DNA of 64,000 bases, taken from NCBI RefSeq assembly GCF_016807805.1, contig NZ_CP063362.1, forward strand, positions 5,312,501 to 5,376,500, in the 5' to 3' direction. Of this stretch, positions 1 to 9,396 are shown piece after piece. The position numbers and the translations under genes were made by a program. Under the pieces are notes generated by a model. The model worked only from the letters and a program-made list of their open reading frames with translations, made no database searches and was not told where the DNA came from. Each line of letters opens with the position of its first letter. The stretch's first letter is position 1. This DNA is from Xanthobacter dioxanivorans. Its GTDB lineage: Bacteria; Pseudomonadota; Alphaproteobacteria; Rhizobiales; Xanthobacteraceae.

Positions 1-1
1 C

Positions 2-1540
2 GCCTGCCCCGCCTTCGCCTACGTCCCGGAACGCGATGCCACGGCCGTGGCCCGCCTGAAGGCGGCCGGCGCACTGATCATCGGCAAGACCAACCTCGAC
101 CAGTTCGCCACCGGCCTCGTGGGCGTGCGCTCGCCTTATGGCATTCCGCGCAATGCCTTCAACCCGACGCTGGTGCCCGGCGGCTCCTCGTCCGGTTCCG
201 CCACCGCGGTGGCGGCCGGCATCGTGCCGGTTTCCCTCGGCACCGACACCGCCGGCTCGGGTCGCGTGCCGGCCATGCTGAACAACATCGTCGGGCTGAA
301 GCCGTCCCTTGGCCTCGTGCCCAATACCGGCCTCGTGCCCGCCTGCCGCACCCTCGATTGCATCTCCGTGTTCGCCCTGACGGTGGACGACGCCATGGCG
401 GTGCTGAAGGTGATCGCCGGCCCGGATGCCGAGGACCCGTTCTCGCGCGCCTTGCCCCTCGGCCCGCTGACGCAGGCGCCCGCCGCCCCGGTGCTCGGCG
501 TGCTGAAGCCAGCGCAGCGCGAGTTCTTCGGCGACACGGACGCCGCCGCGGCCTACCGCGAAGCCCTCGCCCGCTTCTCGACGCTCGGCGCGGTGCTGAA
601 GGAGATCGATTTTGCGCCCTTCGCCGAGACCGCCCGGCTGCTCTATGAGGGGCCATGGGTGGCCGAGCGCTGGATCGTCGCCGAGAAGCTGCTCACCACC
701 GATCCCGAGGCCATGCATCCCGTCACCCGCGCCATCACCGAGCCCGGCGGCAAGGCGAGCGCGGCGGATGCCTTCCGCGCCATGTACAAGCTCAGGGCGC
801 TGCGCGCGCGGGTCGAGCCGGTGTTCGCCGAAATCGACGCCCTCCTCCTTCCCACCGCTCCCACGGCCTATACGGTGGACGAGGTGCTGGCCGATCCCAT
901 CCGGCTCAATTCGCGCAATGGCACCTACACCAATTTCGTCAATCTCATGGACCTGTGCGGCATCGCTGTGCCGGCCACCATCGCGCCCACGGGCATGCCC
1001 TACGGCATCACCCTGCTCGCCCCGGCGGGCCGGGATGCGCAGATGGCGGCGCTGGGCCGGGCCTTCATCGCCACCGCCAGCCTCCCCCTCGGGGCGAGCC
1101 ACGCGCCGCCCCCGCCACCTGCCCCCCTGCCCGCCCCCGTCGAATCCGGCCGCCTGGACATCTGCGTATTCGGTGCCCACCTGTCCGGCATGGCGCTCAA
1201 CGGCGATCTCAAGGCCATGGGCGGGCGCTTCATCCGGGCGGCGGCGACCGCGCCGGTCTACCGCATGAAGCTGCTGCCCGGCGGCACGCCGCGCCCGGGC
1301 GTGGTACGGGTGCAGGAGAACGGCGCGGCGCTGGAAGGCGAGATCTGGTCGCTGCCCTTCGATGGCGTCGGACAGCTTATGGCCACCATCCCGGCGCCCC
1401 TCGGCCTCGGCCAGGTGGAACTGGCCGACGGCACCCGCGTCACCGGTTTCCTCGCCGAGGCCGCCGGCGTGGACGGGAGCGAGGACATCACCGCCCATGG
1501 CGGCTTCCGGGCCTATGTGAACGCGCCCGCTACCGTCTGA
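2..1540 (+). CDS. atzF: Allophanate hydrolase, 5' end cut by the window edge
   Basis: Amidase-signature enzyme that hydrolyses allophanate (urea-1-carboxylate) to ammonia and CO2, the second step of ATP-dependent urea breakdown and the end of the cyanuric acid route; cytoplasmic. The reading frame is open from base 2 with no start codon, so the N-terminus lies outside. Visible motifs are the Gly/Ser-rich GGSSSGSA stretch and DTAGSGRVPA, which carry the cis-Ser and nucleophile Ser of the Ser-Ser-Lys triad. After about residue 375 of the visible part comes the separate C-terminal domain typical of AtzF (FGAHLSGMALNGDL), which plain amidases lack. It ends at TGA 1538-1540. Urea carboxylase is its usual partner and may lie upstream, which I cannot see. 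Confidence is high because both domains are present. Confidence 0.93.
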   Translation, partial: ACPAFAYVPERDATAVARLKAAGALIIGKTNLDQFATGLVGVRSPYGIPRNAFNPTLVPGGSSSGSATAVAAGIVPVSLGTDTAGSGRVPAMLNNIVGLKPSLGLVPNTGLVPACRTLDCISVFALTVDDAMAVLKVIAGPDAEDPFSRALPLGPLTQAPAAPVLGVLKPAQREFFGDTDAAAAYREALARFSTLGAVLKEIDFAPFAETARLLYEGPWVAERWIVAEKLLTTDPEAMHPVTRAITEPGGKASAADAFRAMYKLRALRARVEPVFAEIDALLLPTAPTAYTVDEVLADPIRLNSRNGTYTNFVNLMDLCGIAVPATIAPTGMPYGITLLAPAGRDAQMAALGRAFIATASLPLGASHAPPPPPAPLPAPVESGRLDICVFGAHLSGMALNGDLKAMGGRFIRAAATAPVYRMKLLPGGTPRPGVVRVQENGAALEGEIWSLPFDGVGQLMATIPAPLGLGQVELADGTRVTGFLAEAAGVDGSEDITAHGGFRAYVNAPATV

Positions 1541-1543
1541 AGC

Positions 1544-1558
1544 AAGGCCGGCGGCCTT
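1544..1558 (+). terminator. Short hairpin just after atzF
   Basis: AAGGCC, a 3-nt GGC loop, then GGCCTT forms a 6-bp stem 4 nt after the atzF stop. It has no T-tract, so it is a weak terminator candidate or a 3'-end stabiliser. Confidence 0.3.
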
Positions 1559-1655
1559 CCCGAAGGAGACGACACGAACGCGCGAGGCATGCTGGACAGG
1601 GTGCCTGATTCACTGTATCAAATCATCTGACCGACATCGTTTCCCGGCAGATTTC

Positions 1656-1979
1656 ATGCGCTTGTCCTCGACCGCCACGGCTACTGCTGCGCCCGCCGCA
1701 CCCCATCCGGAGCCGGCGCCCGGACCCGCGGGCGCGCCACGCCACGGCCACGCGCCTCACGACCACGCGGACCATCGCCACCTGGACCATCGCCACCCGG
1801 ACCACACCCCCGCCGGCCACGCCCATTCCGGTCACGGGACCGCAGCCACCCGCGCGCCGTCGGTCACCATCGGGCCATCGGTGCTGCGCCTGTCGCTGGC
1901 CGCGCGGCTCGCCCTCGCCGGCGGCTTCCTCGCCGTGCTGTGGACGGCCGTCGCCCTGGTGGTGGGAGCCCAGCCGTGA
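1656..1979 (+). CDS. Small His-rich single-pass membrane protein of the zinc operon
   Basis: A 107-residue protein of no family I can name. Residues about 36-66 are extremely rich in His and Asp (HGHAPHDHADHRH and similar), a plausible zinc-binding segment. Residues about 84-104 form one hydrophobic helix followed by a very short tail, so the His-rich part probably sits on one face of the inner membrane. Its stop TGA (1977-1979) overlaps the GTG start of the downstream ABC ATPase in a GTGA junction, so the two are translationally coupled. Position at the head of a zinc uptake operon suggests zinc capture, buffering or sensing; this is inference from composition and context. Low-complexity proteins of this kind are often missed in annotation. 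Confidence 0.75.
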   Translation: MRLSSTATATAAPAAPHPEPAPGPAGAPRHGHAPHDHADHRHLDHRHPDHTPAGHAHSGHGTAATRAPSVTIGPSVLRLSLAARLALAGGFLAVLWTAVALVVGAQP

Positions 1980-2716
1980 GCGCGCAGATCTCCTTTCACA
2001 ACCTCACCTTGGGCTATGAGCGCCATCCCGCCGTCCACCACCTGAGCGGGGATGTGGAAGAAGGCGCGCTCTTGGCCGTGTGCGGCGCCAACGGGGCCGG
2101 CAAGTCCACGCTGCTCAAGGGCATCTGCGGCGCGCTGAAGCCGCTCGGCGGCGCCATCGACCTGCACGGCGTCTCCCCGCGCGATATCGCCTACCTGCCG
2201 CAGGGCGCCGAGATCGACCGCAGCTTCCCCATCCACGTCTACGACATGGTGGCCATGGGCCTGTGGCGGCGCGCCGGCCTGTTCGGCGGCATCGGCAAGG
2301 CCGATCGCGCGCGCATCGAGCAGGCCATCTCCGCCGTCGGCCTCGAGGGCTTCGAGACGCGACCCATCGGCACCCTCTCCGGCGGGCAGATGCAGCGCAC
2401 CCTGTTCGCCCGGCTGCTGCTGCAGGACGCCCGCGTCATTCTCCTGGACGAGCCGTTCACCGCGCTCGACGCGAAGACCGTTTCAGACCTCGTCGACCTG
2501 GTGCGCCGCTGGCACGGCGAGCGGCGCACGGTGATCGCCGTGCTGCACGACTTCGACCTCGTGCGCGCGACCTTTCCCCAGACGCTGCTCCTCGCCCGGA
2601 CCCCCGTCGCCTGGGGGCCGACAGCCGAAGCCCTCGGCCCAGAAAACCTGCTCAAGGCCCGGCGCATGGGGGAGGCGTGGCGGGTGGACGCCGCTACCTG
2701 TGTCGATGCCGCGTGA
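1976..2716 (+). CDS. znuC: Zinc ABC transporter ATP-binding protein
   Basis: ATPase that powers high-affinity zinc (or manganese) import together with the permease at 2990 and the binding protein at 3875. From the GTG at 1976 it encodes 246 residues. Walker A GANGAGKST is at residues about 37-45, the ABC signature LSGGQMQRT follows near 136, and Walker B VILLDEPF comes after it, with the switch His in AVLHDFD. A longer in-frame start at 1940 exists but lies inside the upstream gene. The GTG at 1976 overlaps that gene's stop and places the first beta strand normally, so I chose it. Assignment to zinc rather than manganese rests on the His-rich neighbours and the CobW-type GTPase downstream. 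Confidence 0.9.
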   Translation: MSAQISFHNLTLGYERHPAVHHLSGDVEEGALLAVCGANGAGKSTLLKGICGALKPLGGAIDLHGVSPRDIAYLPQGAEIDRSFPIHVYDMVAMGLWRRAGLFGGIGKADRARIEQAISAVGLEGFETRPIGTLSGGQMQRTLFARLLLQDARVILLDEPFTALDAKTVSDLVDLVRRWHGERRTVIAVLHDFDLVRATFPQTLLLARTPVAWGPTAEALGPENLLKARRMGEAWRVDAATCVDAA

Positions 2717-2721
2717 GCCGG

Positions 2722-2753
2722 CTTCGCCTCCGGAGCCCCCTCCGGAGGCGAAG
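2722..2753 (+). terminator. Strong perfect hairpin between znuC and znuB
   Basis: A 14-bp perfect stem (CTTCGCCTCCGGAG, CCCC loop, CTCCGGAGGCGAAG) begins 6 nt after the znuC stop. No T-run follows, so it is not a textbook intrinsic terminator. It sits inside the 273-nt gap before znuB and could partly terminate transcription, protect the upstream mRNA end, or mark the boundary between two transcripts. The rest of the gap (2754-2989) shows no gene that I can support. Confidence 0.6.
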
Positions 2754-2989
2754 TACCGAGTGCGCGTCCTTCCGCTTGGCCGGGGAGCCGGGGTCAGTCC
2801 AGTCCCGTCCGGTTTCTACCCCGCCGGACAACGGCCTCCCGGCCAAGCGCAAGGACGACGCAGGACTGCGCCAGTGTGAGCCTGGCGCAGAGCGGCCATT
2901 ACCCCGCCCGGAACGCCAGCACGCCTGCCGATGACACCGGCCCGCAAACGCCAAAAGACCCGCGCACACAGGGCGCGCAAGAGACGGCA

Positions 2990-3862
2990 ATGAACCCTTA
3001 CGAGATCTTCATCGCTCCGTTCACGGAGTTCGAATTCATGCGGCGGGCGCTGGCCGGCGTGTTCGCGCTGGCGCTGGGCGCCGGGCCGCTGGGCGCCTTC
3101 CTCATGCTGCGGCGCATGTCGCTCACCGGCGACGCCATGGCCCATGCCATCCTGCCCGGTGCCGCCATCGGCTTCCTGTTCGCCGGCCTGAACCTCTACG
3201 CCATGACCGCCGGCGGCCTGGCGGCGGGCCTGCTGGTGGCCGTCGGCGCCGGCGTGGTGGCGCGGGCGACGGGCATGAAGGAGGACGCCTCCCTCGCCGC
3301 CTTCTACCTGATCTCGCTGGCGCTGGGCGTGCTCATCGTCTCGCTCAAGGGCTCCAACGTGGACCTGCTGCACGTGCTGTTCGGCACGGTGCTCGGCATC
3401 GACGACGCCACCCTCATCCTCATCGCCGCCATCACCACCGTGACGCTGGTCACCCTCGCGGCGATCTGGCGGCCGCTGGTGCTGGAATGCGTGGACCCCA
3501 CCTTCCTCGCCTCGGTGAGCCGCGCCGGCGGGGTGAGCCACATCGCCTTCCTGTCGCTGGTGGTGATGAACCTGGTGGGCGGCTTCCACGCGCTGGGCAC
3601 GCTGCTCGCGGTCGGCCTGATGATGCTGCCCGCCGCCACCGCGCGCTTCTTCGCCCGCGACCTCACCGCCTTCGTCACCCTCGCGACGGCCATCGCCTTC
3701 ACCTCGGGGACGATCGGGCTGCTGGTTTCCTACCACCTCGGCACGCCGTCCGGACCGTCCATCATCCTGGTGGCGGGACTGGCCTACGCGTGCGCCGTCG
3801 TCCTCGGCCCGGTGGGCGGTCTCATCACCCGCCTGCTGCCCCGCCGCCATCTCGAAGCCTGA
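2990..3862 (+). CDS. znuB: Zinc ABC transporter permease
   Basis: Integral membrane subunit of the ABC-3 family (ZnuB/TroC/MntB), 290 residues with about eight hydrophobic segments, which carries zinc across the inner membrane. The N-terminal part has the family's LMLRRMSLTGDAMAHAILPG segment and the C-terminal third the conserved FHALGTLLAVGLMMLPAATA block. An upstream in-frame GTG (2876) would add 38 hydrophilic residues unlike the family. ATG 2990 starts MNPYEIF directly before the first conserved region, so I use it. It is followed 12 nt later by the binding-protein gene. It is separated from its ATPase by a 273-nt gap with a strong hairpin, unlike the tight spacing usual in znu operons. 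Confidence 0.92.
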   Translation: MNPYEIFIAPFTEFEFMRRALAGVFALALGAGPLGAFLMLRRMSLTGDAMAHAILPGAAIGFLFAGLNLYAMTAGGLAAGLLVAVGAGVVARATGMKEDASLAAFYLISLALGVLIVSLKGSNVDLLHVLFGTVLGIDDATLILIAAITTVTLVTLAAIWRPLVLECVDPTFLASVSRAGGVSHIAFLSLVVMNLVGGFHALGTLLAVGLMMLPAATARFFARDLTAFVTLATAIAFTSGTIGLLVSYHLGTPSGPSIILVAGLAYACAVVLGPVGGLITRLLPRRHLEA

Positions 3863-3874
3863 AGAGGATCGTTC

Positions 3875-4855
3875 ATGATCACGCGACGTGTTGTCCTCGC
3901 CGCCACCCTGGCTGTCCCGCTCGCCGGCGCCATCGCCGCTCCGGCCTTCGCGCAAAGCGCCCCGCCGGCGCAGAAGCTGCCGGTGGTGGCGTCCTTCTCC
4001 ATTCTCGGCGATTTCGTGAAGCAGGTGGGCGGCGACCGGGTGAAGGTCACCACCATCGTCGGCCCCAACGGCGATGCCCATGTCTACCAGCCCACCCCGG
4101 CCGACGCGAAGGCGGTGGCCGCCGCCAAGGTGGTGTTCGTCAACGGGCTCGGCTTCGAGGGCTGGCTGGACCGCCTGGTGAAGGCGTCCGGCACCAAGGC
4201 CGTCATCGTCGTGGCCACCAAGGGCGTCACGCCCCGCACCGGCTTCGAGGATCATGACGACGACAAGCCCAAGGGCAAGGACACGCATGCCAAGGGCGAG
4301 CATGGGAACGACGCGCACGGCCACGGCGGCATCGATCCCCACGCCTGGCAGTCCATCGCCAATGCCAAGGTCTACGTGGCCAACGTGCGCGACGGCCTGA
4401 TCGCCGCCGATCCGGACGGCCGCGATGCCTACGCCGCCAATGCGGGGGCCTACCTCGCGAGGCTCGATGCGCTGGAGGGCGAGGTGAAGGCCGCGATCGG
4501 CAAGATCCCCGAGCCGCAGCGGCGCATCATCACCTCGCACGATGCCTTCGGCTATTTCGGCGAGGCCTACGGCCTCACCCTCATCTCCCCCGAGGGCGTC
4601 TCCACCGAGAGCGAGGCCTCGGCCAAGGACGTGGCGCGCATCATCCGGCAGATCAAGGCGCAGAAGATCCCGGCGGTGTTCGTCGAGAACATTTCCGACC
4701 CGCGCCTGGTGCAGCGCATCGCCAAGGAGACCAGCGCCAAGATCGGCGGCGAGCTCTATTCCGATGCGCTCTCCGATGACAAAGGCCCGGCGAGCACCTA
4801 CATCGACATGATGCGCTCCAACGTGCGCGAGCTCTCCTCCGCGCTCGCGAGCTGA
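3875..4855 (+). CDS. znuA: Periplasmic zinc-binding protein of the ABC importer
   Basis: Cluster A-I solute-binding lipocalin-like helical-backbone protein of the ZnuA/TroA family, 326 residues, exported by a Sec signal peptide (hydrophobic core about 5-24, cleavage after AFA near 27). It binds zinc in the periplasm and hands it to ZnuB. The first metal His lies in [14 protein letters not shown] His/Asp/Lys-rich loop at about 125-155 ([21 protein letters not shown]) is the hallmark that distinguishes zinc-type ZnuA from manganese-type members. DPHAWQS and [10 protein letters not shown] contain the next His ligands, and the final conserved Asp is in YSDALSD. The ATG at 3875 follows an AGAGGA ribosome site. 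It is encoded directly after znuB. Confidence 0.93.
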   Translation: MITRRVVLAATLAVPLAGAIAAPAFAQSAPPAQKLPVVASFSILGDFVKQVGGDRVKVTTIVGPNGDAHVYQPTPADAKAVAAAKVVFVNGLGFEGWLDRLVKASGTKAVIVVATKGVTPRTGFEDHDDDKPKGKDTHAKGEHGNDAHGHGGIDPHAWQSIANAKVYVANVRDGLIAADPDGRDAYAANAGAYLARLDALEGEVKAAIGKIPEPQRRIITSHDAFGYFGEAYGLTLISPEGVSTESEASAKDVARIIRQIKAQKIPAVFVENISDPRLVQRIAKETSAKIGGELYSDALSDDKGPASTYIDMMRSNVRELSSALAS

Positions 4856-4922
4856 GGCGCCCGCACTTCCCTCGGGCGGTGGCCGCATCGCGGCCGTCGC
4901 CTCGAACGATCAGGTGAACCCC

Positions 4923-6002
4923 ATGGCTGACACGCAGGCCGAGAAGATCCCCGTCACCGTCCTCACCGGCTACCTGGGCGCCGGCAAGACGACCCTGCTC
5001 AACCGCATCCTGTCGGAGCCGCACGGCAAGAAATACGCCGTCATCGTCAACGAGTTCGGCGAGATCGGCATCGACAACGACCTCGTGGTGGGCGCCGACG
5101 AGGAAGTGTTCGAGATGAACAACGGCTGCATCTGCTGCACCGTGCGCGGCGACCTCATCCGCATCATCGACGGCCTGCTGCGCCGCAAGGGCGCCTTCGA
5201 CGGCATCATCGTCGAGACCACCGGCCTCGCCGACCCCGCGCCCGTCGCCCAGACCTTCTTCGTGGACGAGGAGGTGCAGGCCAGGACCAAGCTCGACGCC
5301 GTGGTCACCGTCGCCGACGCCAAGTGGCTGTCCGACCGCCTGAAGGACGCGCCCGAGGCCAAGAACCAGGTGGCCTTCGCCGACGTGATCCTCCTCAACA
5401 AGACCGATCTCGTCTCCGCTCCGGAGCTGGACGAGGTGGAGGCCCGCATCCGCGGCATCAACCCCTACGCCAAGCTGTACCGGACACAGAAATCGCAGAT
5501 CGACATCGCCAAGGTGCTCAACCAGGGCGCCTTCGACCTCGACCGCATCCTGGAGATCGAGCCCGCCTTCCTGGAGGAGGAGGAGCACCACCATCACCAC
5601 GATCACGGCCATGAGCACGGCCATGAGCACGGCCCCGACTGCGGCTGCGGCCATGATCACGATCATGACCACGGCCACCATCACGGCCTGAAGGTGGTGC
5701 ACGACGATGAGATCCAGTCGGTCTCGTTTGCCACGGACAAGCCGCTGGACGCCGACCGCTTCTTTCCCTGGGTGCAGAACCTCGTGGCGACCGAGGGGAT
5801 CAACATCCTGCGCTCCAAGGGCATCCTCTCGTTCAAGAACGACCCTGACCGCTTCGTCTTCCAGGGCGTGCACATGATCCTCGACGGCGACCACCAGCAC
5901 CCGTGGAAAGACGACGAGGCACGGCGCAGCCGCATCGTCTTCATCGGCCGCAAGCTGGACGCGAAGGCGCTGGAAGAGGGCTTCCTCTCCTGCATCGCCT
6001 GA
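4923..6002 (+). CDS. CobW/COG0523-family metal GTPase with His-rich insert
   Basis: G3E-family P-loop GTPase of the CobW/YeiR/ZNG1 group, thought to deliver metal to client proteins. The G1 motif is [10 protein letters not shown] near residue 18. The diagnostic metal site CICC lies in [12 protein letters not shown], and NKTD is the G4 motif. Between the GTPase and CobW C-terminal domains (about 222-257) there is a dense His/Asp/Glu run plus CGCG, a large metal-binding loop. About 359 residues from ATG 4923. A GTG at 4914 is also in frame but coincides with the AGGTGA ribosome site, so 4923 is preferred. It lies 67 nt after znuA on the same strand, which makes a zinc-chaperone role more likely than a cobalamin role. 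No cobalamin genes are nearby. Confidence 0.88.
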   Translation: MADTQAEKIPVTVLTGYLGAGKTTLLNRILSEPHGKKYAVIVNEFGEIGIDNDLVVGADEEVFEMNNGCICCTVRGDLIRIIDGLLRRKGAFDGIIVETTGLADPAPVAQTFFVDEEVQARTKLDAVVTVADAKWLSDRLKDAPEAKNQVAFADVILLNKTDLVSAPELDEVEARIRGINPYAKLYRTQKSQIDIAKVLNQGAFDLDRILEIEPAFLEEEEHHHHHDHGHEHGHEHGPDCGCGHDHDHDHGHHHGLKVVHDDEIQSVSFATDKPLDADRFFPWVQNLVATEGINILRSKGILSFKNDPDRFVFQGVHMILDGDHQHPWKDDEARRSRIVFIGRKLDAKALEEGFLSCIA

Positions 6003-6084
6003 CGTCCGGCGCCGCGCGCCGGAGACAAGGGTCTCGACACCGGCGCGCGATTGCGGTTCAACGACGCGGAACGGAGAGATGCCC

Positions 6085-6756
6085 ATGAGCCTGACCCGTG
6101 GCCTTGCCAGCCGCCTGCCGAGCGCCCTGCCCCTCGTGGCGAAGGCCCCCGTGGTTCCGGTCGTGGTCATCGAGCGGCTGGAGGACGCCGTGCCCTTGGC
6201 CCGCGCGCTGGTGGAGGGCGGCCTTCCGCTGATCGAGGTGACGCTGCGCACGGCGGTCGCGCTCGAAGCCGTGCGCCACATCGCGGCGGAGGTGGAGGGC
6301 GCCATCGTCGGCGCGGGAACGGTGGTTGAGCGCGCCCAGATCGAGGCCTGCCTCGAAGCCGGCGCCACCTTCCTGGTGAGCCCCGGCACCACCCCGAGCC
6401 TGGCCGAGGCCTTCGCCGAGACCCCCATTCCGGTCATGGCCGGCTGCGCCACCGCCTCGGAGGCCATGCGGCTGGCCGAGCTCGGCTTTGAGGTGCTCAA
6501 GTTCTTCCCCGCCGAAGCCTCGGGCGGCGTGGCCTTCCTGAAATCCATCGCCGGCCCCCTGCCCCACCTGCGCTTCTGCCCCACCGGCGGCATCGGCCCG
6601 GCGAACGCGCCGGACTACCTGGCCCTGCCGAGCGTGGTGGCGGTGGGCGGCTCGTGGGTGGTGCCGGCGGACGCCATCCGCGCCGGAGACTTCGGCAAGG
6701 TGCGCGATCTCGCCAAGGCGGCCGCGGGGCTCAAGCGGGCGGCGCGCTTCGGCTGA
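6085..6756 (+). CDS. eda: 2-dehydro-3-deoxy-phosphogluconate (KDPG/KHG) aldolase
   Basis: Class I aldolase that splits KDPG to pyruvate and glyceraldehyde-3-phosphate, the last step of the Entner-Doudoroff pathway; it may also act on 4-hydroxy-2-oxoglutarate. The TIM-barrel landmarks are the catalytic Glu in [13 protein letters not shown], the Schiff-base Lys in LKFFPAE, and the phosphate-binding CPTGGI and VAVGGSW segments. Length of about 223 residues matches the family. Two ATGs compete; the GGAGAG at 6073-6078 is 6 nt before 6085 but directly abuts 6079, so 6085 is more likely. No edd or zwf gene is in the window. The gene stands alone between the metal GTPase and an unknown gene. Confidence 0.92.
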   Translation: MSLTRGLASRLPSALPLVAKAPVVPVVVIERLEDAVPLARALVEGGLPLIEVTLRTAVALEAVRHIAAEVEGAIVGAGTVVERAQIEACLEAGATFLVSPGTTPSLAEAFAETPIPVMAGCATASEAMRLAELGFEVLKFFPAEASGGVAFLKSIAGPLPHLRFCPTGGIGPANAPDYLALPSVVAVGGSWVVPADAIRAGDFGKVRDLAKAAAGLKRAARFG

Positions 6757-6834
6757 GGCGGCGCGGATCTGGCACGCCGGCCGATCCTCCGGTAACCTCG
6801 GGGGGATCCCTCATTCGGCCTGGATCGAAGCGGA

Positions 6835-7434
6835 ATGACCGAGGAGCCGACGAAGCCGAAAAAGACCGTGCTGGACCTCATCACCGGCACCACGGGGCAG
6901 GTCACCGCCGTGATGATCGCCCTGACGGCATTCCTCACCCAGGTTCCGGAGCTGAAGAACGCGGGCCAGAGGGCCTTCTGCGCCGTCGTGTCATGCGCCG
7001 TGGGGCCGGATACCGCGGCCACCGGCCCCACGGCGGGCGGCAGTCCCGCCTCGGGGAGCCCCGCATCGACCAACCCGTCATCCGGCGCCGCCACGGGCAG
7101 CGCGACCGGCACCGGCACGGTCGCGGGGCGGCTGTCCGCCCTGTCGGCGGGGGGCATCGATTTCAGCGTCGCGCCCGAGCAGATGCGCGACTGGCTCGGC
7201 AACGGGCTGACGCCCTACCCCGCCGTGGCCGATGCGCTGGTGGCCCTGCTGGGCGGCAAAAAGCTGCGGCAGCCCGTCGAGCTCGACGTGATCGTCGGCT
7301 TCTATGAAAGCCGGGCCCGGTCCCCGCGCGCCGTCGCCGAGGTGGACCCGGAACAGCTGAAGGCAGCGGTGGTCTCAGCATACCGCGAGCGCCATGGCGC
7401 TTCCCCGACGGATTTTCAGTCCCTGCTCCAGTAG
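6835..7434 (+). CDS. Unknown protein with one N-terminal hydrophobic segment and a Gly/Ser/Thr linker
   Basis: 199 residues, not recognised. Residues about 22-40 (QVTAVMIALTAFLTQVPEL) form one possible membrane helix without a clear cleavage site. About 58-95 is a low-complexity Gly/Ala/Ser/Thr/Pro linker. The rest (about 100-199) looks like a small globular helical domain (FSVAPEQMRDWLGNGL, VIVGFYESRA). The layout of anchor, flexible linker and soluble domain suggests an anchored protein, topology unknown. It converges with accC, with 35 nt between stops. Codon use is like its neighbours. Confidence 0.6.
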   Translation: MTEEPTKPKKTVLDLITGTTGQVTAVMIALTAFLTQVPELKNAGQRAFCAVVSCAVGPDTAATGPTAGGSPASGSPASTNPSSGAATGSATGTGTVAGRLSALSAGGIDFSVAPEQMRDWLGNGLTPYPAVADALVALLGGKKLRQPVELDVIVGFYESRARSPRAVAEVDPEQLKAAVVSAYRERHGASPTDFQSLLQ

Positions 7435-7469
7435 AGTAGAGCGCCTCTCCGACCGCCGGCGATGCAGCC

Positions 7470-8827
7470 TCAGGCCACCGTCTTCCCCTCGCCGTCGACG
7501 AGGAAATGCTCCAGCCAGTGGATGTCATACCTGCCTTCGGCGATGTCGCGGGTGCGCACCAGGGTGCGAAACAGCGGCAGCGTGGTGTCGATGCCGTCCA
7601 CCACGAACTCGTCCAGCGCGCGGCGCAGGCGGCGCAGGCATTCGTCCCGCGTCTTGCCGTGCACGATCAGCTTGCCCACCAGGCTGTCATAGGTGGGGGG
7701 ATGACGTAGCCCTGATAGGCGTTGGAATCCACGCGGATGCCGAGGCCGCCCGGCACGTGGTAGTGGGTGATCTTGCCCGGCGACGGCCGGAAGGTGGTGG
7801 GATGCTCCGCATTCACCCGGCATTCGATGGCATGGCCCTCGATCACCACGTCCTTCTGGGTCAGGGTCAGCGGCTCGCCCGCGGCCACGCGGATCTGCTC
7901 GTTGATGAGGTCGATGCCGGTGACCATCTCCGTCACCGGATGCTCCACCTGGATGCGGGTGTTCATCTCGATGAAGTAGAAGTTCCCGTTCTCGTACAGG
8001 AACTCGATGGTGCCCACGCCGATATAGCCGAGCTTGCGCATGGCGGCGGCGCAGGTCTCGCCGATCTGCGCCCGCTGGACGGCGGTGATGACCGGAGACG
8101 GCGCCTCCTCCCACACCTTCTGGTGGCGGCGCTGGAGCGAGCAGTCGCGCTCGCCGAGATGGATGGCGTGGCCCTTGCCGTCGCCCAGCACCTGCACCTC
8201 GATGTGGCGCGGGGTGGAAAGGTACTTTTCCAGATAGACGGCGTCGTCGCCAAAGGCGGCTTTGGCTTCGGTGCGGGCGGTGGAGAGGGCCTGGGAGAGG
8301 TCCTCCTTGGTCATCGCCACCTTCATGCCGCGCCCGCCGCCGCCGGCGGCGGCCTTCACCAGCACCGGGAAGCCGATCTCGGCGGCGACCCGGTGGGCCT
8401 CCTCGTCCGAATGGATGCCGCCGTCGGAGCCGGGCACCACCGGAATGCCGAGGGACTGGGCCGTCTTCTTGGCCTCGATCTTGTCGCCCATGATGCGGAT
8501 ATGCTCCGCCTTGGGGCCGATGAAATGAATGTTGTGGTCGGCGAGGATCTCGGCGAACCGTGCATTCTCGGCCAGGAAGCCGTAGCCGGGATGCACCGCG
8601 TCCGCCCCGGTGATCTCGCAGGCGGCCAGCAGCGAGGGGATGTTGAGATAGCTCTCGCGGGCCGCGGGCGGGCCGATGCATACGCTCTCGTCGGCGAGGC
8701 GCACGTGCATGGCGTCGGCATCCGCGGTGGAGTGGACCGCGACCGTCGCGATGCCCAGCTCCTTGCAGGCGCGCAGGATCCGCAGCGCGATCTCGCCGCG
8801 GTTGGCGATGAGGATTTTTCTGAACAT
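7470..8827 (-). CDS. accC: Acetyl-CoA carboxylase biotin carboxylase subunit, frameshifted
   Basis: ATP-dependent enzyme that carboxylates biotin on AccB, the first half-reaction of malonyl-CoA synthesis for fatty acids; cytoplasmic. From ATG 8827 ([20 protein letters not shown]) the N-domain, the ATP-grasp glycine loop ([12 protein letters not shown]) and the catalytic region ([14 protein letters not shown]) all read normally. The frame then breaks at 7695-7700: a run of six G on the plus strand needs a seventh to give [13 protein letters not shown] and continue to the stop at 7470. With one base restored the protein is 452 residues, the normal size. The enzyme is essential, so a missing base in the sequence is more likely than a dead gene. 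It forms an operon with accB, 28 nt upstream on the same strand. Confidence 0.93.
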
Positions 8828-8855
8828 CAAGGGTGCCTGCCTGATCCGAGCCGGG

Positions 8856-9320
8856 TCATTCGATGATGAGCAGCGGCTCGCCATATTCCACGGGCTGGGC
8901 GTTGCCCACGAGGATGCGTGTCACCGTGCCGGTGCGCGGCGCGGGGATGGCGTTCATGGTCTTCATCGCCTCGATGATGAGCACCGTCTGGCCCTCCTTC
9001 ACGGTGGCGCCGATCTCGATGAACGGGGCCGCCCCGGGTTCGGGGGAGAGGTAGGCGGTGCCGACCATGGGCGAGGGCACGACGCCCGGATGCTTGGAGA
9101 GGTCGGCCACCTCGGCCGCAGCGACGGCGACGGGCGCCGCGGCCAGGACGGCCGGCGCCAGCGGCGCGGCCTGGGCGAAGGTGACCGGAGCGGGCGCGCG
9201 CACCACCCGGATGCGCAGGCCCTCGTGCTCCACCTCGATCTCGGTGAGGTCGCTGCTCGAGAGGAGTTCGGCGATCTCTTTGACGACGGCGGTGTCGATG
9301 GGGGAATGGGGAGGCTTCAT
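8856..9320 (-). CDS. accB: Biotin carboxyl carrier protein of acetyl-CoA carboxylase
   Basis: Carrier that is biotinylated on the Lys of the EAMKTMN motif (near residue 120) and shuttles carboxyl groups from AccC to the transferase. Residues about 1-45 are the N-terminal helical part, 50-80 an Ala/Pro-rich flexible linker and 80-154 the biotinyl barrel, which has the [15 protein letters not shown] thumb-containing segment typical of AccB. An ATG pair stands at 9323 and 9320; AGGA is better spaced for 9320, which gives 154 residues. It is followed by accC and preceded by aroQ on the same strand, an accBC-aroQ arrangement found in many proteobacteria. Confidence 0.95.
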   Translation of the reverse strand: MKPPHSPIDTAVVKEIAELLSSSDLTEIEVEHEGLRIRVVRAPAPVTFAQAAPLAPAVLAAAPVAVAAAEVADLSKHPGVVPSPMVGTAYLSPEPGAAPFIEIGATVKEGQTVLIIEAMKTMNAIPAPRTGTVTRILVGNAQPVEYGEPLLIIE

Positions 9321-9396
9321 CATATTCCTGCTCTTGCCGGCCGGATGCGGCCGCACGAGGGCTGTTCGAGATGGTGCGTCACGGCACTTTAATATT

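Noticed and set aside
1590..1640. Possible Zur or other metal-regulator operator upstream of the zinc operon (TGATTCACTGTATCAAATCA)
   Set aside because: Only a short imperfect symmetry, and it does not match a Zur consensus well enough to claim.
2876..2990. GTG start 38 codons upstream for znuB
   Set aside because: Adds a hydrophilic Pro/Thr-rich stretch in front of the first conserved membrane segment, unlike the family.
2816..4888. 690-codon open frame on the minus strand over znuB and znuA
   Set aside because: It mirrors the zinc genes with His/Gly/Arg-rich, low-complexity sequence and no family motif; a GC-rich shadow frame.
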